A stretch of DNA of 64,000 nucleotides from Meghimatium bilineatum (lineage: Eukaryota; Mollusca; Gastropoda; Stylommatophora; Philomycidae), in NCBI GenBank assembly GCA_034231615.1, contig CM067316.1:31746009-31810008 (forward strand). Reading direction: 5' to 3'. This document shows positions 45,199 through 56,779 of this stretch, in pieces. A program made the translations under genes and the position numbers. The notes beneath the pieces are model-generated. The model was not told the DNA's origin and searched no databases. It saw only the letters and a program-made list of their open reading frames with translations. Each line of letters begins with the position of its first letter. Positions within the stretch are counted from its first letter, which is position 1.

Positions 45199-45375
45199 TA
45201 TGATATATATATATATATATGAAAGACAATGGACTGACGACATTAAAGATAACATGAATATGTTGTTGGAAAATGCAAGCTGCGTGGCCCAAGACAGAGA
45301 ATGGTTCAGGGAGTTCATTGGGAAGGCAATGTTCTGGAGAGAATATGTCACATGACAGGCCGTAGGGGTGCCACA
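45199..45375 (+). mobile_element. LINE 3' tail (REYVT type)
   Basis: After a (TA)n tract: ERQWTDDIKDNMNMLLENAS then REWFREFIGKAMFWREYVT and stop. The sister at 61800-62045 has the same ending (FWEEYVS). Confidence 0.7.
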
Positions 45376-45784
45376 CAGATATGTCAGTACAAAAAGCTCT
45401 CTAACAACTCTATCCTCAGCCATTTGGAGGAGTGAAGAAAACTCACGCCATACCATTCTTTGATCTTTTCTCCTCCTCTCACCTTCCACCCTCAACTGTT
45501 CCTTGCAAAATAATTTTAGAAAGTGACTCGTTACATGTCCAAACCAACACGTTTATCCCATTTCACGCTGCCAAAAGAGGTTCATAACCTACAAGTTTTT
45601 TTAATTTGCTGCAGGAAAAAATATATTTAACTTGTATTCTATGATGTTCGTCCGTTGTGATCGACGATGACCAAAAACTCAACCATAATAATAATAACAA
45701 TAAATAATAAAATAATAAAGTTAATAGTGCGTTTTTAAATGACTAGCAAGTCCAATGCGCGCACAAAATGTTCTTTTACAGAAT

Positions 45785-46535
45785 TGACAACAATAGAAGG
45801 TATCTGTGTGACGTTGAGATGTTTTTTTCTTTTCTACGTGTCCGCTTCTGTCTTGCAGTTTCTTGTCTGAATTCTTCTGCCGCTAGTGCTCCCGTTCTAA
45901 TGCTGTTCTATCCTGAGCGAGGCTCTCCCAAGCGCCTACGTCAATGTTAAGATGTTTCAAGGATGACTTGAGCGTGTCTTTGAAACGCTTTTTCTGTCCA
46001 CCAGCTTTTCGAAATCCTGCCTTGAGGCTTCCATAATATATTTGTTTTGGCAAACGCGAGTTCTCCATACGCACAAGATGGCCTGCCCAGCGTGCCTGCG
46101 CCTTCATAAGTATTGTGTGGATGCTTATTGAGGTTGATTTTTCCAAGACCTCGTAGTCTGGTACTTTGTCCCACCAATGGATGTTTAGTAATTTACGTAG
46201 GCAGGTAAGATGGAAATGATTTAACTTTCTTGCATGTCTAGCATACACTGTCCACGTTTCGCAGGCGTATAGTAAGGTTGGTATAACAGCAGCATGATAT
46301 ACTTGTAGTTTGGTGGTTGTTCTTATACCTCGTCTGTCCCATACATTGTTGCGTAATCTGCCAAATACAGCACTAGCTTTTGCCAGTCTATTGTTAATTT
46401 CCACATCAATGTTGACATCGCGAGAGAGAGTGCTTCCAAGGTAAGTAAAATTGTCGACTACCTGCAGTTTTTCCTGATTGACGATGATGGAAGTAGCAGT
46501 ATGTTGGCTATTTGATGTTGCTTGGGAAATGTAGG
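45785..46535 (-). mobile_element. LINE 3' region (copy 2), frame intact
   Basis: Sibling of 39785-40865 in the same orientation, about 6 kb away and nearly identical. Minus frame: NFTYLGSTLSRDVNIDVEIN, ASAVFGRLRNNVWDRRGIRT, CETWTVYARHARKLNHFHL, RWAGHLVRMENSRLPKQIYY and QKKRFKDTLKSSLKHLNID, to the stop near 45883. It is 5'-truncated at about 46530. It lacks the 20-base deletion of copy 1. Confidence 0.88.
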
Positions 46536-48100
46536 GCAATTCTATACAGATAATTCTTAACAAACATCTGCAGCACATAATGGAGTATCGACACAAATTA
46601 GTGATATGGAAAAAAAGGGTTCAAAAGACGTAGAGGATCGACTTCAAGGTACTCGGTTTCCGATATGTACTCCGTCACTCTCAACAAAGCTGCATGCCGC
46701 CTGCCGAGAGTATTGCTCATAGCATGTAACTCCGTAGCTTCATGCGATAATTTACAGGGATCTCAGAAAGAATCCACCTTGTACACTTGCCAGATTCTAA
46801 CCCATGACGGGGTGCAAAGGGAACGTATTGCTCTTGGCGGACCCAGGGTTAACAGATAACCAAGATCCCAAATGTACCTCCTCACGGTGCACCCTGGAAA
46901 CAGAAATACAGCAGCTCGAGCTGATTCTGGCCAAATCATTTGGGAATCATGTCCGAGAATGTGGAGGTAGCAGATGGAAAGAGATTTGGCTGCATAAAAG
47001 ACAGACAATATCTCCGACACCACCACATACAGCGACACTGTCGGTCGACATACAGTGAAGCTAGTCAGTCCAGTCCAAACATTGGAGGGGCGGCCAATGT
47101 AAAAGGCATGTAAAGGTAGATGCATGGCAAGAGACAAGTAGATTTCATACTGAAAACAATGAAAGGGCAGAACAGCGCCAGAGGGCAGCGCGAACTGCAA
47201 ATAGAAAGTGAAAAGTTCCTAGGAAAGGGGAACTACAAGCTTTGTTAGCTGGCGATGAGCTTCTAGTTACCTGTGCTCCTTATAGGCAGAGACCCAGACC
47301 CAATCATGGGCGCTTGGAAAAGCAAGAAGACCTGGCACAACTCTACTTTCAAGCTTTCCTATACCAGAAATACACTTGCAGAGAGAATGGGTTCCGTACC
47401 TGATGGGCTCAGGCATAAAAGGGACGATTTTAGCCCTGGCTCAACTCTACTGTCAGGTTTTCCTATACCGGAAATACACTTGCAGAGAGAAAGGGTTCAG
47501 TACCTGATGGACTCAGGTGCTATTGGGACACGGTCACTCAGCTCGAGAACGACTTGCTTTCAAATGCGTGGTGTGAGACTCAAACATGGGCGAGGGGTTC
47601 ACGATGTCTATGAATGACGTCTCGGGTAGGAGGGCGAACGAGCCATGGTCCAACTCTTCCACATACGGAACCAGGTTTGCGGATTTGAAAGGTTCAGTAC
47701 CCGATGGACACAGGCAGAGTACATCAAATTGCACGAGATGGGTTCATAGACGGTGGAACACATCGTGCGAGAAAGACTTGCTCGACAAGCGTCTTGGCGA
47801 AGAGGCACTACACACCAGCATGCCTGGCAACAGATAGACAGGCTGTGACGGACTAGGGAAACCTACCCGAATTAAAGGCAAGACTAAAACGATGTGCTGG
47901 ACCTCGGACATGCAGACCACAAGTGGCCAACCGAGGTGCAAATAACACAGTTCTACTCTGGAACTTGCAGCACAACGTACTTCACGCTCCCCGGCGGAAA
48001 TCACACAATATATTTGTTGTGGTTATATGAGAGCGAATACAAGGCAAACAAAAAAATCTGGTACCCTATTCTGGATGGAATGAACAAATCCATTCACCTC
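46536..48100. other. GC-richer unidentified block with about 110-bp internal repeats
   Basis: This DEPDC1 intron segment stands out: more G/C and many CpGs compared with its AT-rich surroundings. The segments 47331-47441 and 47442-47550 repeat (CAACTCTACT, CCTATACC.GAAATACACTTG, CAGAGAGAA.GGGTTC, ACCTGATGG.CTCAGG), with a degenerate third unit around 47645-47715. Overlapping frames exist on both strands but none is long or matches a family I know. It may be an insertion of foreign or repeat origin. No function assigned. Confidence 0.5.
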
Positions 48101-48369
48101 CACATTCATTCAAGTGTGATCTTTAATGTCTTGAATCCATCTCCTTCTTGATCTATCTCTTTAATTTTTGGTCACCATCCCCTCCATTATGGTCTTTTCT
48201 AACTGTCATGTCATTTGATATTCGAAACATTATAACTTTCTGGAAAAAAACTTCTTTAACCAGTTTTATTTTAAATTCATCTCAATCAAAATGTGGTGAA
48301 CACATTAGGTAATCATTATGGCCCATGATATTCTGAGAATTTTTCTGTAAAATTTGTATCTCCTTCTGC

Positions 48370-48575
48370 GTAACTAAAATTCAGATTAGTAACATGCATG
48401 TCATAAGAGGTGAATAAGGAGATGGAGTTTAGTTGTCCCATCCCATAATTGGTCAAATATTTCTCAGAAGCCATGTTCAAGTCAATGCCAAAAGATATCA
48501 CTGCCAAGTTGTAAGACACAACACAATGCATTCCACTCCCCCACACTATAAGAAAACAAAATGCAGGAGACATAT
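48370..48575 (+). repeat. SINE-like repeat, subtype B (diverged)
   Basis: Contains TAAGGAGATGGAGTTTAGTT, GTCCCATCCCATAATTGGTC, AAAAGATATCACTGCCAAG and AATGCATTCCACTC, aligning with 60722-60995 over most of its length, but the 3' end is missing. Confidence 0.55.
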
Positions 48576-48665
48576 CTCATGACCTCCAATCTCGAAGTGG
48601 GTCAAAGTTGTTTCACTGTTCATCATTTTTACATTTGTTATGATGTCCTCTGCTTATATATTGAG
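48576..48665 (-). mobile_element. LINE RT fragment
   Basis: Minus sense reads AEDIITNVKM and TLTHFEIGGH, corresponding to AENIMRNLRN... FDPLNIGGH in the element at 25900-26260. Only about 90 bases. Confidence 0.55.
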
Positions 48666-48679
48666 ATATAACGCACATA

Positions 48680-49020
48680 TATAGAGATGTGGCTCTACAG
48701 AAGAATGCTGAGAATACAATGGACTGCCAAGAAAACTAATGTGGAGGTGCTGAAAGAGTCAAATGCAAGATGGGCCGTAATCAGTTTAAAAAAATCATTT
48801 TTTTGGCTAATTTATGAGACAAGGAGGTTTGGAGAACATAGTCACACAACAGGCAAGATTCAAGGCAACAGAAACAAAGGGCAACAACGTGATAAAATAT
48901 TAGACAGTTTAACAACCTGGCACGGCAGGGAAACAACGATTCTGATACATAATACTGGAAAAAGAGAACTGTGGAGAGCCATGATCGCCTACGCCAGCTA
49001 CCTAATGATGATGATAAGGC
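48680..49020 (+). mobile_element. LINE 3' tail
   Basis: Open frame: MWLYRRMLRIQWTAKKTNVE, FGEHSHTTGKIQGNRNKGQ, DSLTTWHGRETTILIHNT and RELWRAMIAYAS, ending in GATGATGATG. Same family as 26584-26829. Confidence 0.8.
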
Positions 49021-49379
49021 ACATCGTTGTCTTCATCCTTGTTCACAATGAACCAATCAGATTTTTTCATTTAAACACTAGAAATATGTACTGTTTTTAA
49101 CTATTTGTAACACTTTAATAGACCTATTTCTGTTCATACTAGCATTAGTCTTATGTTATAGCAGTCCCCATATTTCAAGCATGTTGGATTATCTCTGATG
49201 ATTTTATCTCTAAATCTGTACAAGGAGATACCTTGTCCAGTGCACATGCAGAAAATGTATGGGCCTAGTTATCTGGTCCTCTGACTTCATTTTCAATGTT
49301 TCTGACACTAATTAAATAGCCAAATTCTCAAAACATGATACATACAACAAGCACAGCTTGAGCGTTAACATAGATACTG

Positions 49380-49645
49380 CATGCGTCTTGCCAGGGCCCA
49401 AAGAGGGAGGGGTATATAACAGAATAGCAATATTGTTACCTACCATGCACTTTTGTAATAGATGACAAGGAGGTTTTGGAGGTGGAGTTGGCTGTCCCAT
49501 CCCATAGAGGGTCAAAGTGGTCATGTTGAAGGCTGAAAGGCACAAATATCACAGCCAAGCAGTGAAGCATGACACGATAATGCATTATGTTCTCCAGACT
49601 ACATCCTGTAATGTTTGAGAATGAACAAAGAAGAAGAACATAAAA
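49380..49645 (+). repeat. SINE-like repeat, subtype B (full length)
   Basis: Starts GTCTTGCCAGGGCCCAAAGA, continues AGGAGGTTTTGGAGGTGG, GGCTGTCCCATCCCATAGAG, CACAAATATCACAGCC, CAGACTACATCCTG, TTTGAGAATG, and ends GAAGAAGAAC. It stops immediately before the first visible DEPDC1 exon (13 bases away). Confidence 0.7.
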
Positions 49646-49657
49646 ACATAATTTTAC

Positions 49658-49815
49658 CTTGAAACCTCTGAACCAAAGTTACCATTGGTCTTTAGATACT
49701 GGAGAAGCCATTCTGTTGCTGCTGCTCCAGAGAAACAATTGTCAAATGTTTTCATATATCTCCTGTGTCGCCCACAAGGCATGTATTGACGAAAAGCATA
49801 AATAACGTCATTCCA
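49658..49815 (-). CDS. DEPDC1: DEPDC1 exon (first half of the DEP domain)
   Basis: Encodes residues 1-52 of the visible protein: WNDVIYAFRQYMPCGRHRRY, MKTFDNCFSGAAATEWLLQY and LKTNGNFGSEVS. The family reads [50 protein letters not shown], so the match is continuous. Acceptor TTCCATTTCAG, donor GTAAAA. In relatives an upstream exon supplies about 20 residues and the start Met; it is not seen here. Phase 0 in, 2 out. Confidence 0.95.
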
Positions 49816-50104
49816 CTGAAATGGAAGCATATTAAAAAAGTATTGGAAAAATTTACATTAGAAAAAGTAACAGATTTCAGATTGTTTACAACATAAATTA
49901 TTCATCACAATATTATTGCATTATTCTTCTCCTTCTGCATTCATGTATGTGATCATGCTATATTGTCAATCCTGCCGTGAGGGTGAAGTCCAATGTCTTC
50001 TTCAGGCCAAATAATTTCCTCTTAGCTTGTGCCTCAGATCTGAAACTGGATTTTAATAATAGATTTTAATAGTTCATCTTTGATTAACAAGCCTACCTTC
50101 CAAA

Positions 50105-50255
50105 TTTTATCTTCTTCTTCTGTGTACATTCTCAAACACCCACTGAATCTCTCTTGCCACAGATTAATGGTCCAACTAGATTTCTGCAGGACATAGTCCA
50201 GAGAATGAAAATGCATTCTGCCGCTGTTTTAATTACACATCTGTCTTCTGCGTCA
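50105..50255 (-). repeat. SINE-like repeat, subtype A (diverged)
   Basis: Reverse complement of the 44504 type: CTTCTTCTTCTGTGTACATT, CTCAAACACCCACTG, AGATTTCTGCAGGACATAGT, CATTCTGCCGCTGTTTTAAT. Confidence 0.65.
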
Positions 50256-50739
50256 ACTTTTTATAAAACCTGCGCTGATAACACATTTCATGTAATTCTG
50301 TGATGTCACTGATAGCCGGCTGATACAAAATGGCTAACGTGATTGTACGTTTGTTTAGCTTACCAGCGAACGCTAACCATCATGTCCATCTGTTACAGTT
50401 GCGAAAACTGTTGCCGGATGCACATATGTACCACACACTGAGAGCCTCACCCATACAACCTCCTAAATATTTCCAACTTCAACCACTAATGTGTATTTAT
50501 AGCAAAGAGAAATAATCACTGAAAAACTTGTCATTTCGTTTCACTTTCTGCAAAAAAGGAGGGCTTTTTATCAAAACATGAACCAAAAATTATTGATGAC
50601 ATATCTGTCAAACACTGCACGTTTCCCATTAAGGAGTTGCAGAGAGGGATATTGTAGCTGTGTGATAAAGGCCACATGCTCTTACTGTCGCCAAGTCAGG
50701 TACAGGGTGAGTTTTTTAATTTACCCTCTGACAGAAAAA
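50256..50739. other. Unassigned sequence
   Basis: No gene. A 61-residue plus-strand frame at 50330-50515 has no recognisable motif. Confidence 0.4.
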
Positions 50740-51345
50740 AAAAATCCTTACTGAGCATCAAACTCTGGCCCTTATGTGTTTGACCAATGCTCTAACCTCA
50801 TGGCTATGCGCCACATGATGGTGGAGACCAATACAATTGCGTGGGTAAGCACACAGAAGGCAACATAGGTCTGTATCTTGAGCGAGTCTATGAGTATGAT
50901 TAGGAAGGTACAAGTGGGTCTTGTTCGCAAACAGTGGATTGAAGCCTTGAGAAAGGTGAGGTTGAAAGTGGTTACATTTATTTTCGTGCCTGGGCATATG
51001 GGTGTTTGAGGTAATGAAAGAGCAGATCAACTGGTATCATGCACAATTGTGACACAGGGTGATGGGGCAATGGATTGAGCTGATGTTTTGAACTCCATAA
51101 GAGATATCGCACGTGAGAATGAGACTAGTGTATCCACATGATTCCTTTTCGATGGCCAGGATTAAAGAACAGGGTTTGAAATGCAGTGTTGCTAGAAGTG
51201 AACTTTTTTGGAGGGTGCAGAAGAATGACGGTCAACCAGCAGAGGATTGGTACTGTCAGCAGAAGTCTAATGGCGGATACACACAGGGAGAGATCAGAGT
51301 AATTTTGGGTGTGCCTTGTTTGCAGTGATGATGATCTGACGACTA
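50740..51345 (+). mobile_element. LINE RNase H fragment (sister of 58850)
   Basis: In plus sense, with stops, it carries SMIRKVQVGLVRKQWIEALR, FVPGHMGV and NERADQLVSC, then RRMTVNQQRIG and the tail VCSDDD. It is collinear with 59050-59480 plus 60068-60160 but lacks the insertion found there, and so shows the empty site. Confidence 0.8.
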
Positions 51346-51489
51346 ACTAGAGACACACAGAAAACAACCACAAAGGCAGACGTTAACCATTCAAATATCC
51401 AAAATGAATAGAAACCCTTAAACGGATTGATAATCAGAAAAAAGTAATCTGTTGGTCAAAGCAAGGTGTTGACTGATTGGTTGGTATGT

Positions 51490-51760
51490 GAGATCAAGCA
51501 GCCCTGAGAAAGACTGGCACTCCTATAAAAGGATTGGTGGAAGTCCTTGGTGCAGACCAATTCATCACTAACAACCAGTCTGCATCAATGCTCAGTACTT
51601 TTCAGGATTGGCAGTCCTTCTCAGGACTGTTAATTTTACAAATGAACTAGGCATCACTTAGGGCATCCATCAGTCCCTTTTAGGGCTTTACTGAACTTAC
51701 TTTGTACCACCAGGACTTCCATCGATCCTGTTTAGGATGATAGTCCTTCTCAAGACTCAT
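51490..51760. repeat. Cluster of histone-3'-stem-loop-like hairpins
   Basis: Within 270 bases there are repeated short hairpins with 4-base pyrimidine loops: AGTCCT-TCTC-AGGACT (51613-51628, perfect), AGTCCT-TCTC-AAGACT (51742-51757), ATCCT-GTTT-AGGAT (51725-51738), AGTCCC-TTTT-AGGGCT (51672-51687), AGTACT-TTTC-AGGATT (51592-51607) and an inverted one at 51500-51516. The replication-dependent histone mRNA stem-loop has the form 6-bp stem, UUUC/UYUC loop. No histone coding sequence is adjacent. The resemblance may be coincidental or from an amplified repeat. Confidence 0.4.
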
Positions 51761-53060
51761 GGCTACTTACAATACTAACTATGAGGTACTTGGACTTCTA
51801 CAAATTATTTTTGATCTACTATTTATTAATCTTGGTATAGGCCCTATTATATTCATCGTGTCTACTCCATGACTTTCTCTGGGATCCATAGAATAACTTT
51901 TTTTCCAATTTTTGTATGTCTGTGGGTATGTCAGCTCCTTTTTGTGGATCCCTTCCTCTCTTGCCAGCAACTTTTACTGATTCTCTCCCTACTTTGTTAA
52001 TTGAAAAAGAACCTATGTGGCAACATTCCCGCTACGCTACTTCTACTTTCTAAGCCTACTAACTTCTAAGGCACAATATATCTTCACCACCCTCTAGTTT
52101 TCTTTTAGTAGTTGTTTCTTTTTTTATGATTATCGCTAGATTATATTTATAATTTTATATCCTCCCTCCTCTGATCAACAGTGGATAGCCTACAATTACA
52201 TTACAACATAACATACTAGTATAATGTATTATACATTCATTTAACAATCATTCATACAGTTTACATATCTTTATCATATACATTCATTATGATTATATCA
52301 TATTGTAATTGTCTTCGCGAATACAAAACCATATGGTTACTGTGATATTGGCACGTGATATTTTATTATATTTATATAGTAAAATATTGTTTTCTCGTTT
52401 TTATTAGGCCCTACTAACTAGCTCCTTAGACTTTAGACTTCTTAGTTAGAACTTAGTAGGCTACATTTTCATTTATTCATAAAAGAACTAGGCACAAAAT
52501 TACTTTACCAAACGTGTCGCTTTATAAGGACCAATGTTTGCTGTGTCTTCCATTGTGTCTATTTTTTTAAATAGGCACACAAATAATAAACTTAATGTTT
52601 ATCGATAACAGTGACACAAAACAATATGTAAGTCCAATTCAATTATCAAAACTCTAAACAATCTTGAAAATAAACCCCTGTTTTGTGATTGGCGACCTTA
52701 CAGGAGTCAGTGTGTTTCATTTAATTTTTCATTGGCTCATATAAAATAAACTTTCTGGTACTCCAATTATTAATGGTTTGGATTAGTGTTCTGGATATAA
52801 ATATAAATAGTAGCTACAAGAAAACGATGTTTGTAGTTTTACTAACAGGCAAAATTTACTAACAAACTATTGGACTATGTGGTTAAAATACAAAAACATT
52901 TTTTCTTTCTTTCGTTACTACATGTTTTCCTGTTAAGGAGTGCAGGGAGGCTTTTACGGCTGTGGAAATAAATGCCCCTTTGCCAAAGCTGTCGCCGCGA
53001 CGTGTTCAGGAAGAATTTTTTGTTGCACGAGAACATACAAATAACAATATATAAGACATT
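51761..53060. other. Unassigned AT-rich sequence
   Basis: No coding frame or repeat family recognised. The tail (53050-53100) holds a hammerhead-like remnant. Confidence 0.5.
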
Positions 53061-53061
53061 T

Positions 53062-53100
53062 TCAACGTTTCAACCGTAGGTCTTTTTTCATATACAAATA
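53062..53100 (-). ncRNA. Degenerate hammerhead-like motif
   Basis: Minus sense: TATATGAAAAAAGACC, TAC, GGTTGAAACGTTG. The stem II and GAAAC block are visible; the CTGATGA block is lost. Immediately next to the I-like LINE insertion. Confidence 0.25.
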
Positions 53101-53138
53101 TACAAATAAAACGGTGAACACACAATGAAAACATTAAT

Positions 53139-56100
53139 TCTTGATTAGAAACTAGCCTCACGACACGCGGGGCATTCCCATAAGTGCTCCGCTGTCCGTT
53201 CCAGCGGCCATCTCAGTGTACGTAGACTGAGAGTCCCGGTCAGGTGTTGATTGCGTGATCTTCGGGGCCTTCCAAAAGATTTACTTCATTTGTAAAAGTC
53301 TCTGCATGTGTACATTCTCAGCCTCATTGACATCATCTACATCTTGAAATGAATTTATTACTGTCTTGATCAAGTCTGCTTTATCTCTTCTCGGCAATGT
53401 GGCCGTCTATCACTGCATTGCGTGCCAATAAGTTGGATCTCTCGTTTCCTCTTACCCCCAGCATGACGAGGGCAATATATCCATGTAATGCTCTGGACAA
53501 ATGAGTTGTTCAATAAGTTCCACAATTCTTATCTCAACATGTACTTTTCTATCTTGCGCGGCATGCTTTGAGAGTCTATAAATATTACTGAGTGTGTTGA
53601 TGTATCAATTATTAACCAACTAATTGCTGCTGTAACTTCCTCTATCGCCATCCTCATGCTCGATGTGACAGTGGGTTATGCTGAACAATTTTCTACAAAC
53701 TTCACGCCGTTTCTGTTGGCAACAAAACCCCAACCGCTTTTATTTGTGTTTCCGTTAACTGTGCCATCTGTTTATATAATATGTCTTGTGGTTTCGAGTG
53801 TAGCTGGGCGAGTTCATGCACTGTATCCTGGGCCCTGACTCTGACACCCGTCCATTTTTGACACGCGTTATCTAGTTGTATTATTACTTTAGTTGATGAT
53901 TTCTTCTCTGTGTCTACTTCCACCCATCCACTGTCATTTACTATTTCTTCAAATTCACATAAGCCTACTCTTCGCAGTGTGTCTTCAGCCTCTGCCATCC
54001 ATGATCTGCTACGCTTGATTCGTTTTCCATTTGACTCATCTAAACGTGGGTGTAGTTTGGGGGGGGGGGGGGGTGGTTGTATTGTCACTTTAAGGTACGA
54101 ACTAGCCTGTATTACCTGATGTCGTACTCCGATGCTGGTGAGATCAAGCAGAAATATCATAGCAGAGATGGGTATATCCCTAGTACACTCCAGTACCGCT
54201 CTCATTGTCTCATTTTGAACTTTTTACAATCTATAGACGTGTGACAGTGTTAGTAGGCCGAGGCCATAATCTATGACAGATAGCACCATCACTCGTAGAG
54301 GCAGAAAAAGTACCCATTCCTGCATGTTGAAGGTCGCCATAACCTTGATAACACTGATCCCTCTTTTAGCTTTCTGAATCATATTTGCGATGTGTTTGTT
54401 GAATGAGATATTTCTCTCAAAGGTTATCCCGAGATATTTAAGCTCCTGTTCTCTTTCAATGAATAAGCCCATGCAACTGACAGCTGGCAGTGTGCCCATG
54501 GCCACATTATTATTTAAGGAGTAGCAGACGACCTTTGCTTTTGATGGATTTATCACAGCATTGTATGTTCTGCACCATATCGACACTAGATCTAGTTCAC
54601 TCTGTACACTGTCAGCAATATATGTTCTGTTCCTGACCATGTTGTAAAGTAGGATAGCATCAGCGAATGTTAGAACTCGACAATTGCTTGAGGTTTTCAT
54701 AACGTATACACATTAAACAGCACTGGGGACAGGAGATTCTTGTGACAGACCATGTGCTATTGTTCTGGTCTCAGACGTCCAGGATCCAAACAGCAGAGCA
54801 AATTCTATGCAGATGAACACATTTGCTATCCAGCGTATGATCTGGGGATGGATATCGTGTTCCCTTAGCATGTCGACAAGATGGGTGTAACTAACTCTAT
54901 TGTACACATTTTCTATGTCTATAGCTGAAACTACATATTCTTCTTTATTCTGAAAACCTTCATAAACTTCATATAAAAGAACTGCTGCATTTGTGACTGT
55001 GTCTCTTCGGGGTCTGTATGCATCTATTCTTCGGTGCCTACGAAACCTCATGGGAGTACGTTGGCAGGATCGTGTACCAGATAAGGAAATTCTTCAGAAG
55101 TCCCGTATACAAAGCATACATGCAATGCTGGCTAGGTCCCAACTCCGCTGGACTGGCCACATCGTCCGTATGCCAGACAAGCGCCTTCCAAAGAGATTAT
55201 TCTATGGGGAGTTGTGCGAAGGTAAACGTTCAAGTGGAGGGCAGAAAAAGCGCTTCAAGGATCACATAAAAAAACTCTCTCAAGAACTGCAGCATCGATC
55301 CTAGCTCCTGGGAGACTACAACACTTCATCGCTCAGCCTGGCACACCCAGATCACTGCTGGCATACGAAATTTGAAAAAGAAAGAACACTGCGGGCAATC
55401 CACAAGCGCAAGAAGCGGAAGGAAAAATCCGTAAATTCTCCTACCCCGAACATTCAGCACTCCTGCATACACTGCAATATAACTTTCCGTGCACGAATCG
55501 GACTCATCGGGCATCTACGAACTAACAAACCAAATTATTTAATTACCAATTTTAATTATTATATCTAAATTTTTTTAATTTTTTCCCCATCGCATTTAAT
55601 GTTTTTTTCATGCCATGCTCATCTTCACTAGCGAAGGAGGAACACCATTATCAGGTTGTTTGGGAGTACGCCTTTAATGTCTAGTTCCTGGTTATGCGTC
55701 TAGCAACAATTCTTTCCAGAAACTTACCGTATACATTATGCAGTGTGCTGATGCGATAACCTTTTATGTTCGTTGAATCTTTACCTAGTATTGGCACGGG
55801 TATAAGATAGTTCTCTAGTACTACTCCTGTTTTCAGACTCGCATTATAATTGTCTGTCATCTTAACTAGCATATTCTCACCAATGTCATTGAACAAGCCG
55901 TATCTGATTCCATCCGGGCCTTGGCGCCATCAGATGTATTCGTAATAGCTAATTGCACTTCTTCAACATCTGCAAGCTGGTCTTCTTTGTTCCTGATATC
56001 CGTGACGGATGTCAGGGTGCGCAGCATTTCTTTGTGTTGAATTAAGTCACCTTGATTAGTTTGTTGAAGATATTTATGAAAGAAGGCTCCGCCTTTCATC

Positions 56101-56779
56101 TGATCTGATGCCAGTGTCTGCCATGAGTCGTCCCTCGCGCAGGTGCTGGGTTTCGTTTCTGTTCTCCGGTTCATTGATCTATGTAGCTTCCAGAACTTTT
56201 GTAATGCGTTGTCGGCCGTGACCTCCCCAGTAAAATTTGTTCCAACACATCTTCTTTGCTTCTTCAGCAATTTGTTTAAAAGCCTCGATGTCTCTTTGGG
56301 AAAACCAAACAACAACCCTCAGGGACTGGCATTAAATCAAGCGCTACTCGGGACTGACTTAACTCTTCTGAACTGCGTGAACATGATTAGATTAACTACC
56401 AAAGATACAGACTCAGATTCCAATATTGATCTCGCACTGATGTCAGGTCATGGAGCGACAGATGCGAGATGGACAGCTCTTTAAATACTATGGGAGCGAT
56501 TATTTGCCAAGCGCCATAAGTTTCTCGAAAGGGCGGTAAATCATATTGATCAAGACTCACCACCCTTTTAGATATGCGCACGAAAGAATCAGTGCTTAGC
56601 AACTTTAGGGAAAAGGCGTGGGAACACAAGTGGTTGAGACTAATATTCAACAGCCCCCATGATGGACTAAAGAGACAGAGGCAACATGGCTACCAAAAAA
56701 AAGCAAGCGATCAAGGATTGACAACGCAAGAGAAAATAGGCACACATCACACTCAGTGATATACGGGAGGCACATAATG
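53139..56779 (-). mobile_element. I-like LINE with 5' inversion (twin priming) and 16-bp target duplication
   Basis: CAATGAAAACATTAAT occurs at 53123-53138 and 56780-56795. The minus part (56315 to 53139) runs pre-RT RRCVGTNFTGEVTADNALQK; RT PVPILGKDSTNIKGYRI, RRDTVTNAAVLLYEVYEGFQ, TFADAILLYNMV; then RNase H IFIDSQSM, the tail TGTLSLR...WPLERTAEHLWECP-like, and the 3' end TTTCTAATCAAGA. The first RT catalytic box reads FADA rather than YADD. From 56317 to 56779 the strand flips: the plus frame reads QGLALNQALLGTDLTLLNCV and DTDSDSNIDLALMS, the endonuclease that belongs upstream of the RT. A foreign LINE tail is nested at 55030-55660. Confidence 0.85.
55030..55660 (+). mobile_element. LINE 3' end with C2H2 finger, nested in the I-like LINE
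   Basis: Plus frames: LRCLRNLMGVRWQDRVPDKE, ILQKSRIQSIHAMLARSQLR, WTGHIVRMPDKRLPKRLFYG, GKRSSGGQKKRFKD, and after a frameshift HSCIHCNITFRARIGLIGHL, the C2H2-type finger that ends this LINE group. It interrupts the RT of the minus element between ARRITRN and RRIDAYRPRR. TGGGAGTACG recurs at 55052 and 55665, but I cannot prove it is the target duplication. Confidence 0.8.

Larger units (their letters stand above)
15385..49815 (-). other. DEPDC1: DEPDC1-family gene span (ten exons, 5' end not found)
   Basis: The gene encodes a DEP-domain protein with a RhoGAP-like domain; vertebrate DEPDC1/DEPDC1B act in mitosis and Rho signalling. Ten exons on the minus strand have consensus GT-AG borders and compatible phases (2,2,2,1,1,1,0,0,0), and join into 1089 residues plus stop. 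Order: DEP domain (residues 1-90), linker ending in a helix (91-202), RhoGAP-like region (about 195 to 350), Ser/Asn-rich middle (about 350-871), conserved C-terminal segment (872-1089). The human long form is roughly 810 residues; the excess is in the middle. The initiating exon(s), which should precede the DEP residue W1, were not located between 49816 and 64000. Introns are filled with LINE, SINE and MITE insertions. DEPDC1 fits slightly better than DEPDC1B from the C-terminal QPL...LKSLR block. Confidence 0.9.

Noticed and set aside
46763..47200. 145-residue minus frame in the GC-rich block
   Set aside because: Competing frames on both strands, no recognised motif; called as unidentified block instead.
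50330..50380. Possible DEPDC1 first exon (minus ATGATGG...GTAAGC)
   Set aside because: It has a donor-like sequence, but the phase does not fit the W-N-D frame and the in-frame extension meets a stop.
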